Below are positions 35,500 through 46,112 of a stretch of DNA of 64,000 nucleotides, in pieces. A program made the translations under genes and the position numbers. The notes beneath the pieces were generated by a model. The model saw only the letters and a list, made by a program, of their open reading frames with translations, ran no database searches and was not told where the DNA came from. This DNA comes from Nautilus pompilius (lineage: Eukaryota > Mollusca > Cephalopoda > Nautilida > Nautilidae), in NCBI GenBank assembly GCA_018389105.1, contig JACATO010000629.1:806001-870000 (forward strand), given 5' to 3'. Numbering within the stretch: the first letter of the stretch is position 1; every line of letters begins with the position of its first letter.

Positions 35500-38170
35500 T
35501 TTGCAGAATCCACCATTTTTTTTTTACATTTATCGAAAAAGTAAGTTATGCAAATTTTTGTTAAGATTAAATATTATTTTGAGGTTGCTCAAGTGTTTTA
35601 AATTTTTTTACATTTTAGGTACATTTTAGCTTATTTAAACTCTAACTCATTCTATTTTTGTTCTTTAGATATTAATATTCTAATTTTATAAAAAATGGCC
35701 ACCGCAACTCGATCTAAAAAAGAAATATGGCTCATCAGATCACCCAGTCCATCCCTTCCTAGTAACAAGTTTCCTTCCAGAAAAGAAATTCTAAAACTAT
35801 TGTTTTATCTTCACTGTGAAGAAAATAAAAATTTCATGGAAAGCATCAAAATAACAACAATCAGAGTGATGGAGATATCGCAAAATGAAAATATTCCAAC
35901 GAAGTACAAAGTGAATGTTTGTAAGCATATTCGTCTTCATAAAGAATGGCAAAGTCCCCCAAAAAATACATCTAGAAAGAGTGAAACGAATTTACGAAAT
36001 CAGAAAAGTTTAAAAGAGGTCTTAATGAACTCTTTGATATAGCACATAGGGATGCACTTCCTCTCATCAAAATTCCTGAGGATAAAGAGTTCTTAATTGC
36101 TCAACGTGAACCAAGCTGGAGAGGGAAATTGTACCTTTGGACAGAAAAGCAGCTCAAATGGCATTCAGGAAACAAAGAAGGAAAGAAGCAGAGAATAAGG
36201 CATGAAAAAGAAAAGAAAGAATCGACATCAAGATATACCACTGTAAATTTAGACTCTTCAACATCATCCTCAAGTGAAAGTGAACTATTAAATTCTAGCA
36301 TTCAACAAGAGTCAACAACACGTCCAAGAAAGAAAATAAGAGGTAGTACTGCAATAAGTATGGATGTTGCAGCAGCTCTGGATCGTACACAGATAAGTGA
36401 CAGGAAAGCAACCCACATTCTCATTCCTTTTGCTCTTCAGATGAAAAAGAATGCTACTGAGTTGTCTCTCAGTCCAAGTGCCATTCGGGCAAGACGGCTT
36501 CAATACAGGCAAGGATGTGCTGCAGAGATCAAAGCCTCTTTTAATTCAGATACCCCACTTGTTCTTCATTTGGATGGGAAATGGATGCAGAATTTAACTG
36601 GAAAGGAAAAAAATTGATTGCTTACCTATTATTGTGTCTGGAAATAAGGCAGCAAACTTCTTGCCATTCCAAAGTTTCTGGATTCTAAAGCAGCTAGGTC
36701 ATCCCAAATCATCAATGAAACACTGGATGACTGGGGTATGCGAGAAAAAACCAAAGACTTGTGCTTTGACACAACAAATGTCAACAGAGGAATTCGGGGA
36801 GGAGTTTGCATTCTAATTGAACAAGCCATTGGTTGTAATCTAATTTATTTTGCTTGCCATCATCACATATTAGAACTTTTGCTTGAAGCAGCATTCCTGG
36901 AACTTGTTGCACAAGATAAATCTAGGAGCCCCTGAATTACCATATTTGAAACATTCTGCAAAATTTGACCAACTTTAAACATTCAAGACTATACAACAGG
37001 ACATGGAGACCCTGATACAGCAGTTCTCCTCCAATCATGGCCCGATGAAATAATGAATCATGCACAACATCTCTTTCAGGATTCAGGAGAAACATCCAGG
37101 AGATGACTACAAAAAATTATTAGAACTTGTGGTTATTTTCCTTAGAGGAATTCCCTATGTACGAAATGATGTGCGGTTCATGGCTCCAGGAACACTACAT
37201 CAAGCACGATGAATGGCTTGCGTGATATATTCTTTAAAGATCTGGATGTTTCGTAAGCAATTTTTACATGCGTTTTTGCAAATACCAGCTACATCTGTAT
37301 GTTCATCACAGAGTGAACTTAACTGGGAAGGATTTAGATACTTCTGCCTCTTCGTGGCAAAGCATTATATTCGCTCCTGGTACTCTGCTCGCAATCCAAT
37401 ATCTGCTCCAAAACAGGATCTCTTACCCCTCCAAAGTTTGGAAAAATGTGAGATACCTGCTATCCATACTACTGGATTTAAGAGTTTTAGCCATCATCTC
37501 TGGTATCTTTCAGACGTTAATATTGCATTGGCTCTATTCGATGCATCAGTGTCTATAGCTGAAAAACAAAACATGGTTGGAAATATAAAAAAATGTTGAA
37601 GGCTTGGCAGATCCTGCTTGGAGTGTCTGGGTTCCAGAACCATTGGTGAAATCCCTGGCGGACTTCTCTTCTTCCCAAACTTTAAACTTTTTCCGAACTT
37701 TGGAAATTTCTTCTTTTTTGGACCTTGATCCATTTATCTGGGTGCAAGATGAATTGTTCTCCAAAGCAAAAGAGCTAATTTAATCTCTCAGTGTAACAAA
37801 TGATCATGCCGAAAGAGGAGTATCACTTACTCAATCCTTCACAAATAACCCCAGAACAAAGAATGAGTAGCAGCTCCAATATCTTCTTCAGTTAGTTGAA
37901 GACCACAGGAAGGCATTTCCAAAGGCCTCAAAAGGTGCATTGCTGATGTAAACTGTGTTATACCACTCTGTAATGATACTAGACACAGTATTAAAAATTT
38001 AAAGTTTGATATAAATATTTTTTTCTATTTTTGTAATTTTATATTATTTTAAACTAGCGTAAAACTTTGAAGGCTTTGAGCAACCTCTAAAACTTAATTA
38101 ACTTTTCTGAAATTTTGCAATTGTTACTTTTTTTAGTTACTTAATAAAATAAAAGCTTCTGTGTTGTGAT
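35500..38170 (+). mobile_element. hAT-like (DTT...CxHH) transposon relic with inverted ends
   Basis: A decayed element on the plus strand whose coding relic (35695-37950) is flanked by imperfect inverted sequences. GAGGTTGCTCAAG at 35581-35593 is mirrored by TTTGAGCAACCTC at 38075-38087, and similarity extends on both sides of these cores (GCAAATTTTTGTTAAG... against GCAAAATTTCAGAAAAG...). The exact outer ends and target duplication could not be fixed, so the limits given are approximate. Length about 2.7 kb suggests a once complete autonomous element. Confidence 0.55.
35695..37950 (+). pseudogene. transposase relic, hAT-like fold, family not firmly named
   Basis: Translation starts at 35695 (MATATRSKKEIWLIRSPSPS). 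After a frameshift near 36006 it continues as LNELFDIAHRDALPLIKIPE and FLIAQREPSWRGKLYLWTEK. Later landmarks are VLHLDGKWMQNLTGKEK (36560-36613), CFDTTNVNRGIRGGVCILIE then YFACHHHILELLLEAAF (36762-36890), and near the end NDHAERGVSLTQSFTNNPRT then NEQLQYLLQLVEDHRKAFP with an in-frame stop inside (37798-37920). The D...(D-T-T)...C-x-H-H...E order mirrors the hAT catalytic layout. Homologous uncharacterised proteins are known to me from several invertebrates. At least four frameshifts and several stops make it a pseudogene. Confidence 0.65.
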
Positions 38171-38250
38171 AATTTTTTATTAAAATTCTTCCATATATGA
38201 TAAAAGCACTCTAATGGACATGCACACAGAACTGACCAATGGCAAAGCAA
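38171..38250. other. AT-rich spacer
   Basis: Nothing recognised. Confidence 0.4.
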
Positions 38251-38259
38251 AACAATAAT

Positions 38260-38530
38260 TTGGTAGGGAGCATATGGGTATCCAGACTAAGATGTAATGC
38301 TTCACCTACAAGAGGGCCATTAAATACTGCCACTATTGGCGAAGAAGGAATCAACCAAAATTTGAGTAGTAGTGGATAAAAACTGGAAGTTCAAGAGAAA
38401 TTTCATATAAATAATCAGAAAGAAGCAACAAAACTCACACCCACTAACTGGATATCAAACACAGCCTTGGGCGAAAACCATGCCCCCCCACAATAGTAAG
38501 CAAGCAGTGCCACTCAAACTCACTGCAGTC
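38260..38530 (-). repeat. tRNA-derived SINE, degenerate
   Basis: At its right, GGATATCAAACACAGCC (38448) resembles a reversed tRNA box B. It is followed by AAGCAGTGCCACTCAAACTC near the 5' end. The body at 38380-38400 has a weak match to the conserved SINE core. Minus orientation. Confidence 0.4.
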
Positions 38531-38769
38531 TAATTGATGATGTAACACATATTACATCTTATCTACAGTTAATTTCTTAGGTTTCATGAACCAAGTATAT
38601 AAATACACATGCAAAGATGCCAAAACATGGTTAAACAAAGATGTTTTCTATTATTTTGGAGTTTGTTTTTGAAATTTGATATCTTCCATAGATGAGCCCT
38701 TTACAAGTGTTTACCATGTAAATAAATATATCTTGATCATTGTGACCCTCTATCTCAATACCCTGTCTA

Positions 38770-39058
38770 CAGTGCCGGATTTAGGACAAATGAGGCCCTG
38801 TGCTAGTTAAGTTATGAGACCCCTTACTTGGGCCCTGAAGGAGGTACAAACTACAAAGTAATGCTTCAACTGCTTTTGACAATTTTTTACGGACCAATTT
38901 CACTTTTATAACTTTTAGGAAAAACATTTGAACGTTTGACATTTGAAAAACATTGGAAAAATTCATTGTAAAAAAATTTTTTGGCAGGAAGACGGGCCCC
39001 CTGGCCAACGGGGTCCTGTGCTTAAGCACACCTAAGCACAATGGTAAATCCGGCATTG
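38770..39058. mobile_element. hAT MITE, 289 bp, with TIRs and 8-bp TSD
   Basis: The terminal inverted repeats are CAGTGCCGGATTTA at 38770 and TAAATCCGGCATTG ending at 39058 (one mismatch). They are flanked by CCTGTCTA (38762-38769) and CCTGTATA (39059-39066), an 8-bp duplication with one mismatch. Internal GGGCCC-rich segments (GAGGCCCTGTGC, CGGGCCCCCTGG) and lack of a transposase identify a miniature non-autonomous hAT element of the kind common in animal genomes. Confidence 0.9.
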
Positions 39059-39180
39059 CCTGTATAGCTTTTAACACAAGCTGTGTTCATAAACATTAAC
39101 TTTCAACCATCAATCTTACAAAAAGTCCTTTTAATCTGGTCTTAATGATGAGTAAAAAGAACCAAAAAATGCATGATATA

Positions 39181-39689
39181 TACAGGTGCATCTCAACAAA
39201 ATTAGAATATTGTGGAAGAGTTCATTGCACCTTTTCTTACCACACTTTTTCCTTCCAGTCAACTTTCCATGAATATGCTTTGATACAGCACTCTGCGAAC
39301 AGCCAGCCCTTTCAGCAATGACCTTCTGTGGCTTACCCTCCTTGTGGAGGGTGTCAATGAGTGTCTTCTGGACAACTGTCAAGTCAGCAGTCTTCCCCAT
39401 GCTTGTGGTTGTGTGTAGTGAACCAGACTGAGAGATTCATGGTATTTATATTGCATAAATAGTAATTTACTTAAACTCGAAATGGAATATTCTGATATTT
39501 GGAGATATGTTTTTTCTATTTTTTTTTTTCTGTAGGCCATAATTATCAAAATTAAAATTAAAAAATGCTTGAAACATTTTAGTTTACATGTAATGAGTCT
39601 GAAATATATACAATTTTCACTTTCTGAAATAACTGACAAAAAATATTGAACTCTTCCACGATATTTTAATTTTTTGAGATGCACCTGTG
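39181..39689 (-). mobile_element. internally deleted Tc1-like transposon
   Basis: The ends TACAGGTGCATCTCAACAAA (39181) and, on the other strand, CACAGGTGCATCTCAAAAAA (39689) are terminal inverted repeats. They continue into ATTA/TTAAAATAT and TGGAAGAGTT blocks and are flanked by TA on both sides (39179-39180 and 39690-39691). At 509 bp it is about a third of a full Tc1. This terminus type is known from Tc1-like elements of fish and other aquatic animals. Confidence 0.88.
39225..39400 (-). pseudogene. Tc1 transposase N-terminal fragment
   Basis: Minus strand, starting MGKTADLTVVQKTLIDTLHK at 39400, then VIAERAGCSQSAVSKHIHGK. This is the first helix-turn-helix of the paired-like DNA-binding domain of Tc1 transposases. 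After about 55 residues the frame runs into the opposite terminal repeat, so the catalytic DDE domain has been deleted. It might still bind the terminal repeats if expressed, but it cannot transpose. Confidence 0.75.
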
Positions 39690-39691
39690 TA

Positions 39692-41906
39692 TACACACAC
39701 ATATCAAAGATAGTAAATGTCATGAGAATTCCATGTAAAGAGTTCTTTAGTAGCCATTAAAGTGGCTTGTATGCAATCTGAATCATTTCCACATGCCGAT
39801 AATTTAGAAAACTTCCCATAATGCAACACTATAAAAACTCACAATTGCCTTATGAGTAGAAGTCAATAAAGTATCTAACAATCTTTGAAAGCAGACCCAA
39901 AGTTAACTCTTTTGTTGACACATTTTTTTAGCACAAATTATTTCCAGTAAAGTTTTATATTGTCATTTCTTCAAAAATTTTGCTTTATCTTCCATAATGA
40001 TTTGATAGCACTGAATTGTGGGAGGTTTTGTATATAAAGGTGCTTTAAAAAGAAACAATGATAATGATGCTTTGTTCAGTACTAGTCCAAACATGTTGCT
40101 ATTTTTTTTTTTCCCTTTCGACAGGATGAATTTTGGTAGATAATGTTTAAGTGGAAAATCATAACAATAAAACGAGGGAGGAGAGCTGACAAAATAATTG
40201 GTTTATTAGTGAAGTTCACCTTCATGAAATATATTTTTAACCTTATTAAGCCTGTACCAGTTATCTCACCACATGACACCACATAGCCAGTGGCATGGTG
40301 AAAGCAGGATGCTATATATAAACAGGTAATACTAAGTATATTCTGGAGGCAGCATTCAAGTGAGTGTGCAATAGATGATAACAAGCTGCAGCTCTTAATG
40401 AAATGTACGGGTGTAGAGGAATAGTTGGTTCTCCTTAAGTAGTAACCTATGTTAAGAAAGTGACCAAAATTGCACACTGTAAATCAAACAGACAATTATT
40501 ATGATGTTAATTTTAGATTCATATACTGTTTTATCAAACCAGCTGAGATGAAATCAGCCAAGATATTTTAAATAAACACAATTGTTGGTAAAGAAAGTAG
40601 TAATCCACTGACATGCATCAGCTTTGCATACTAAAGAGAAGCCACTACCTATCCAAAGCTAAAGTGTCACCAACCTGAAATCCCAGCACCTAGTGATATT
40701 TTCAGCAAGAATGTCAATGTGTCGATTAATAAAAAAATAAATAATCAAAGAAAGGTGAGAGAAATGTAGGGGATATCAAAACTGTTGTTCAAAATTAGCT
40801 CCAACACTTTTTAAAAAATGGATTATATAACTTTTTTTTTGTTTTTTAAAAACAATTTCATTTCCAATTATATTAGCAAAGAATCATTATTTATTTAAGC
40901 TGGACAGTGATAATCATTATGTACAAATAACTCCCTAAACTGAGAAATGACACCACTTTTAGTGTAGTCTAGTGTATGCACCAAAATTGGCCATGGTTAT
41001 GTTACTGTTGTCACGTGGACTGTGGTAAAATGACATTTAATTTTGCTTTGTGTAAACCAAAATGAATTTTGTATTTTATTTCAAATATCTGAAAAGTCTG
41101 TTGTCTAATAAAGTGTTAAAATTTTGCCCAGCAAAATCATGGATTATTATTAATAACAAAAGCTTTTAGAATAATAAAAAAAGAGAGAGTTGTGGTTAAC
41201 ACTACTAAACCTGTCTGGGATTTTAGATCCACTCATTCTGATCATCTTTATTTGCTGTTTCTGTTACAAATAAGGCAAATACAATCCAGGACCAAACAAA
41301 TAACCTGACTAAATATAATTTATCTTCATTGAAAAAGTAAATAAATAATAATAATAAAACAATTACCACATTTAGTCTAAAAACTACTGTGCTACTATAT
41401 TTATTATCAAACATGAATTCCATTTAGATAAAAGTAAGGACCTTTCACTGGATTATAAATATAGATCTCACTGGATTATAAATATTATTTTTTAAAATAT
41501 ATTTTCAAAGTAAAATGAATGGTATTTTAAAATAAGAGAATTTAATTTGTATTTACTTTATTCCAAACAGAGAACCCAAACCAACTCATCTTTATTCTGA
41601 TTTTCTTATTCAAAAAACAGCAATCAGTTTAAAAAGATTTTCATACTGAATAATAGTAATAAAAATTGTCAGAAACTGGAAATGAATATAAATACAAAAT
41701 GATTCTTTTATTTTAATTTTCAGACTAATCCCAAAAATTAGTAATATCAGTGCATGAGAGGGGGGGGGACACGTGTGTGTGTGTGTGTGTGTAAATAAAA
41801 CAAGTGCAAAGCACTCTGCCACCTCGTAAATTACCTGCTTTAAAATGCTAATGTTCACAAAAAATTCACTATCATCATAAAGTTTATTCTTTGCTTTTAC
41901 TCCAGA
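39692..41906. other. intron, one dispersed-repeat copy, otherwise nothing
   Basis: 39700-39765 (CAAAGATAGTAAATGTCATG) belongs to the dispersed family also seen at 29.1 and 60.8 kb. A long open frame on the minus strand at 40082-40477 has no recognisable motif and mixed codon content. A polypurine and (GT)n tract lies at 41760-41792. Confidence 0.45.
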
Positions 41907-41908
41907 TA

Positions 41909-43086
41909 CAGTCGACCCCCGCGTAATAACGGTTCGGTATTCACAGCCCCGGTTATTCGCGGAATTTTCCTTAGAACCTAACTAATAATTGTTCATGGAA
42001 ACCCCACATATTCGCAGAATCACAAATATCTTCCACGTTTTTTAATGCTAAATTATTAATAACAATATAATTTACTAATTTTGTAATATAAATACTAACG
42101 TAAATTCAGCAAAATATCAATATAAAATAAACGCTATTGGCTGAATTTTGAAAGTAGCCAATCCGAGAGCGTTATTCATTTCTCCTCGCTGCTGATTGGC
42201 TGCTGCCCATGAGGCGCTGTCTCGGGCAGATGCAGCGCAGCAGCCCCGCATCATCCAAGTTTACCGCGTGTAGCTATCTCGAGTGTTTCTCTGAGTGTTT
42301 CTCTGAGTGTTGTGTTTCTTGCAGCGTGTTTCTTAAAGTCCTAAGATGCCGCCCAAACGCCCTGCACCTTCTAAGGCTTCTGGCAATGAACCTAAGCACC
42401 AAAAAAAGGTTATGACACTCCAGGAGAAGGTACAACTGCTGGATATACTCTGGGAAGGAAAAAGTTATGCCGCAGTAGGTCACCATTATGGCGTCAACGA
42501 AAGCACCATACGCTACATAAAGAAGAACGAGGCAGCGATCAGGAGTACCATAGCAGTAAGTTTCTGTGAAAGTGCCAAAAGGGTAACGACAGTGAGAAAT
42601 AAGCACATCATCAGGATGGAATCTGCCTTGGCATTGTGGATCAGCGACTGCAAGAAGAAAAACATCCCCTTGGACAGTAACATCATCCGCGAGAAAGCGC
42701 GGAAATTATACCAGCAGTTCGCTACAGGAGACGAAGCAGAAGGCACCAAAGAACCGCAACCAGGACCATAGACAGCACCGGAGGCTGAAGATTTTCAAGG
42801 CAGCAAGGGATGGTTTGATCATTTCCAGAAACGGTTTAAAATAAAGTGTTTCCCTACATGGAGAGGCAGCATCTGCCAACAAAGAAGCCGCCGAGAAGTA
42901 CCCCGTACATTTTACTGTATTTTTTATTAAATTATTATTATACATTTACTTATATATTTTTTTATTATATTTTGACGTTTATAGGCATTTATAGGCATTT
43001 TTATGGACCATGTCCAATATTTGTGGTTTTTCACTCTTTGCGTGTGCTCTAGGAATGTAACCCCTGCGAACAACGGGGGACAACTG
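41909..43086 (+). mobile_element. internally deleted Tigger (pogo) transposon
   Basis: The left end CAGTCGACCCCCGCGTAATA and the reverse complement of the right end (CAGTTGTCCCCCGTTGTTCG) are terminal inverted repeats, with a TA duplication at 41907-41908 and 43087-43088. The CAGT start, CCCCC block, TA target and encoded CENP-B-type protein all identify the Tigger branch of pogo. At 1178 bp it lacks the catalytic half. It is one of the better preserved DNA transposons here. Confidence 0.9.
42346..42771 (+). pseudogene. Tigger transposase DNA-binding half, truncated
   Basis: Starts MPPKRPAPSKASGNEPKHQK. Residues about 25-70 (KVQLLDILWEGKSYAAVGHH then YGVNESTIRYIKKNE) form the first helix-turn-helix of CENP-B/Tigger proteins. 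ALALWISDCKKKNIPLDSNI then IREKARKLYQQF is the second (HTH-CENPB) domain. An in-frame stop follows at 42769. Beyond it FQGSKGWFDHFQKRF and, after a frameshift, HGEAASANKEAAEKYP continue the normal protein before coding similarity ends in AT-rich DNA. The DDE catalytic domain is therefore absent by internal deletion. The start follows a GC-rich leader containing repeated GAGTGTTTCTCT. Confidence 0.85.
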
Positions 43087-43202
43087 TATATTGAAGGTGC
43101 AATTTTGAATGTTTTGTGGGACAATTTAAATAAACGAAATACTTCTGGGTGGTAAAGTAAATTTCTCAGAGACTGACTTAAAACATCCTGTCATCAAATT
43201 TA

Positions 43203-45721
43203 CCATAAAGGGTCATGTATAGTGCGCACTCGTGTATAATGCACATTCCCATTTTCAAAGAAGAAAAGTGCCCAAAAAGCCTACACTTATGTATAATGCA
43301 CAGGGAATTTTCAAGGAAGTCACTAGTGACACCATTAACAGTTGCCAGAAATTCTCTGCAAGGAACGGATGTCATTAAAGAAACATAAATGCCATTTTTG
43401 AACATACAATAACATTTAAAAATGTATAAATAAAAACAGATTAATAATAAATCCATTTTTTACTTTTATTTATACATTAACTGGCATCTAGCCATTCTTA
43501 GCAGAGACTAGATGCAACAACAAAGAATGTCAACTGTTGAACATTTATATTAATCATCAAATCATAATAGCTAATGCTAATCATTGTGGAAGTCCATTCA
43601 GCGAGACTGTCAATCAACATGTTCGGTTATCCGTTAACCAATCAAATCGCAGCCTCAATTAAACAGAAAGATCTGTATAATAAAAAAATGTGCTAATTTG
43701 TAACCCCATTATACCCAAGATGAAGAGAACATCATACACTGTGAAGGAGAAAATAGTGATCATCCAGTTTGCTGAATCACACAGTAACAGTTGTGCTAGC
43801 CAGGAAAATTAAGTGCCGAGTCCAATGTAAGATTTTGGCGAAAGGGGAAGGATAAACTGCTTCTGATGCCCAAGACAAAAAGGGCAAACAGGGGGACTGG
43901 AGTCAGAGTTTGAGAGAAAGGGGAATTGCAGTCAGCACACTTGAAATCCTGATCACAGCGTTGAAACTTTTCAAGATCAAGTTGGGCAAGGGGAGAAATG
44001 ATGTAAAAAGTTCAGCGCTTCATAGATCTGGGTGTATAGTTCTATAAGGAAGGGATTTTCCATAAGACGATGGATTATCATCGCACAAAAGTTGCCAGCC
44101 GACCACGAGCAACAGCTAACCAATTTCCAGTGTAATGTGATTAACACCAGAAAGACACCGAACATTCCACCAGAGAGGATCGGCAATGCGGACCAGACAC
44201 CATTAACATTCGATCTGCCCTATGATACCACTGTGTCATTGAAATGAGCATCAACTGTGTCAGTATATACAACTGGAAACGAGAAGAACCATTTTAAAGT
44301 TAACTTGCTTAGCAGATGGTACCAAGCTGAAACCATATATCTTTCTCAAAAGGAAAACTATGCCTCAAGGGAAATTTCCAAAGGATGTTGTTGTAAGAGT
44401 TCAGTAAAGGGGGTGGATGAACAAGGAAGTGACATTCAGTGTGGGCCAGACAACCAGTAACACTAAAGCTGAGTTTGTTAGTTCTCGATGCTTTCAGGTC
44501 CTATCGTAATCCTTCAATTAAAGAGACCTTGAAGCGAGACCGAGCTTGCAATTATCTCTGGGGGAATGACATCCTTGCTCCAACCACTTGATATTGGTGT
44601 CAACCGACCCTACAAGACAGTGCTCAGGGCCCTCTGGAATGAGTGGATGTCAGGGGATAATCACAGCTTCACACCTGGGGGTATGAGGAGGATGCCAAAT
44701 TTGGTGGAGATTGACACTGGTTGAACCAACCTAGACTCAAATATCATGAGGAGTTTTAAGAAATGTGGAATATCAAATGCTCTGGATAGGACAGCGGATG
44801 ATGCACTATGGATGGACAATGATTCAAACAGTGAAAGTAACTACGACACTGACAAGGAGTATGATCTGATGATTATGGTAGCTGACAAATATCTCGACTT
44901 TGACTTCAACACTAGTGATGAGGATGAATTCAATGGATTTGACAGTGATGAGTGTTAGAACTTGCCAATGAATGCAAACTGACTGGAAACTTTTAATTAA
45001 AAATGTTGATTCTGTTTTGTTTTTCAGTGACTTATGTGACCTGGGCCACTATATTGTGTAATAGACAAATACAAAGTACAAACTAATTCCAGACTAAAAT
45101 AAAACTTCAACTTTTCTGATCTGTATCTGTAAAAGAAGCTGTAGTTAATCAAGACAAAATTGTGTAACTATTGTCCGCTAATTCATCACCAAAAAGGATA
45201 GGCTGAATATCCACTTTGAGAGACAAGTTTATAGCACACTTGGAGAATTGTCTCTAATGTGCTGCTATCTTTTGCAAATCCTTCAGTGATAGCTGGTTGG
45301 AAAAATTTTAATAGTCTGTATATTGATATTAACTAGTGAACAGAAAACAAATATTTCAATAATTTTGATTATAAATTAATACTGAAAGAGTCGAGTTTTA
45401 ATAAATAATTTTATACAGATGATTGATATTTTTCTTAGAATCTACATCTTCACTGAAAGAAAGGTAAAAACAAATGGTATCAGTCACGTGTGCATACCAC
45501 ACTACGTACAATACATCATTGAATATCAAATAATGCCTAAGTAAGTGCTTAAGAACTTGTGGAAAACCAAGTTGGCGGAACTACGGTGGCTACCGGACAT
45601 CTGCAGCTCATAGGCTCAAAATTTCTTCCACTAAAAGCCTACACTAATGTGTAGTGCGCACCTCAACTTCTTATTTATTTTTGGAAGGAAAAAAATGTGC
45701 ATTATACACAAGTTTTTATGG
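43203..45721 (+). mobile_element. decayed Tigger/pogo transposon, full length
   Basis: The left end CCATAAAGGGTCATGTATAG and the reverse complement of the right end (CCATAAAAACTTGTGTATAA), followed by TGCAC/TGCGC, are inverted repeats. TA flanks both ends (43201-43202 and 45722-45723). Related GTGTATAATGCAC motifs recur subterminally at 43234 and 43291. The 2.5-kb length and transposase remnants inside mark an old, once autonomous element of a pogo lineage distinct from the other two. Confidence 0.8.
43721..44958 (+). pseudogene. Tigger/pogo transposase relic
   Basis: Begins MKRTSYTVKEKIVIIQFAES at 43721, a CENP-B-type helix-turn-helix. At 44184 GNADQTPLTFDLP corresponds to the first catalytic block N-x-D-E-T-P-L-x-F-D-x-P, with the acidic pair altered to ADQ. 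ADGTKLKPYIFLKRKTMPQG then KFPKDVVVRVQ follows with frameshifts. The last part, 44746-44958, is open and reads SFKKCGISNALDRTADDALW then an Asp/Glu-rich tail, which is the standard C-terminus of this pogo group. Multiple stops and frameshifts elsewhere make it non-functional. Confidence 0.8.
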
Positions 45722-45723
45722 TA

Positions 45724-46110
45724 TTCTTTAATAGCAAAATCATATTTTTCAGCAATTCTTTGCATTGATGTTTAATGAATAAATCAATAAAAAAAACTAT
45801 TCAATAAACTCTGAAATTTTTGTGATGGTCTTTGTCATCTTTTATCCTTTGATAATATAAATCTAAATTTTTCATTCTAGGTAAGACAGGACATTTTGAG
45901 TTTGTTAACCATATCAAATGAGATGGATCTTTGCCATTTGTTCTAGAAAGTTTTTTTTTTTTTCCACACACAATTCAACATTCCAAGATACCTGACAGGC
46001 CTCCATCAGTCACACTTGTATATGTATGAATGTATGAGAATGCTGCAACAGGAGAAAAGCCATGGGTATGCTTGTGTGTGAAAGAGACCAGACAGACAGA
46101 CCAAAGTACA
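45724..46110. other. spacer between transposons
   Basis: AT-rich with a T-run at 45950. Nothing recognised. Confidence 0.4.
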
Positions 46111-46112
46111 TA

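Noticed and set aside
36129-36617. Intact 162-codon gene
   Set aside because: It is the central segment of a longer decayed transposase relic whose frame is broken on both sides.
40082-40477. 131-codon minus-strand open frame
   Set aside because: No motif, no splice context and amino-acid composition like translated non-coding DNA.
41223-41268. Possible minus-strand exon after TTGCCTTATTTGTAACAG
   Set aside because: A usable acceptor, but the only nearby donor (CAG then GTTTAG) is poor and the peptide is uninformative.
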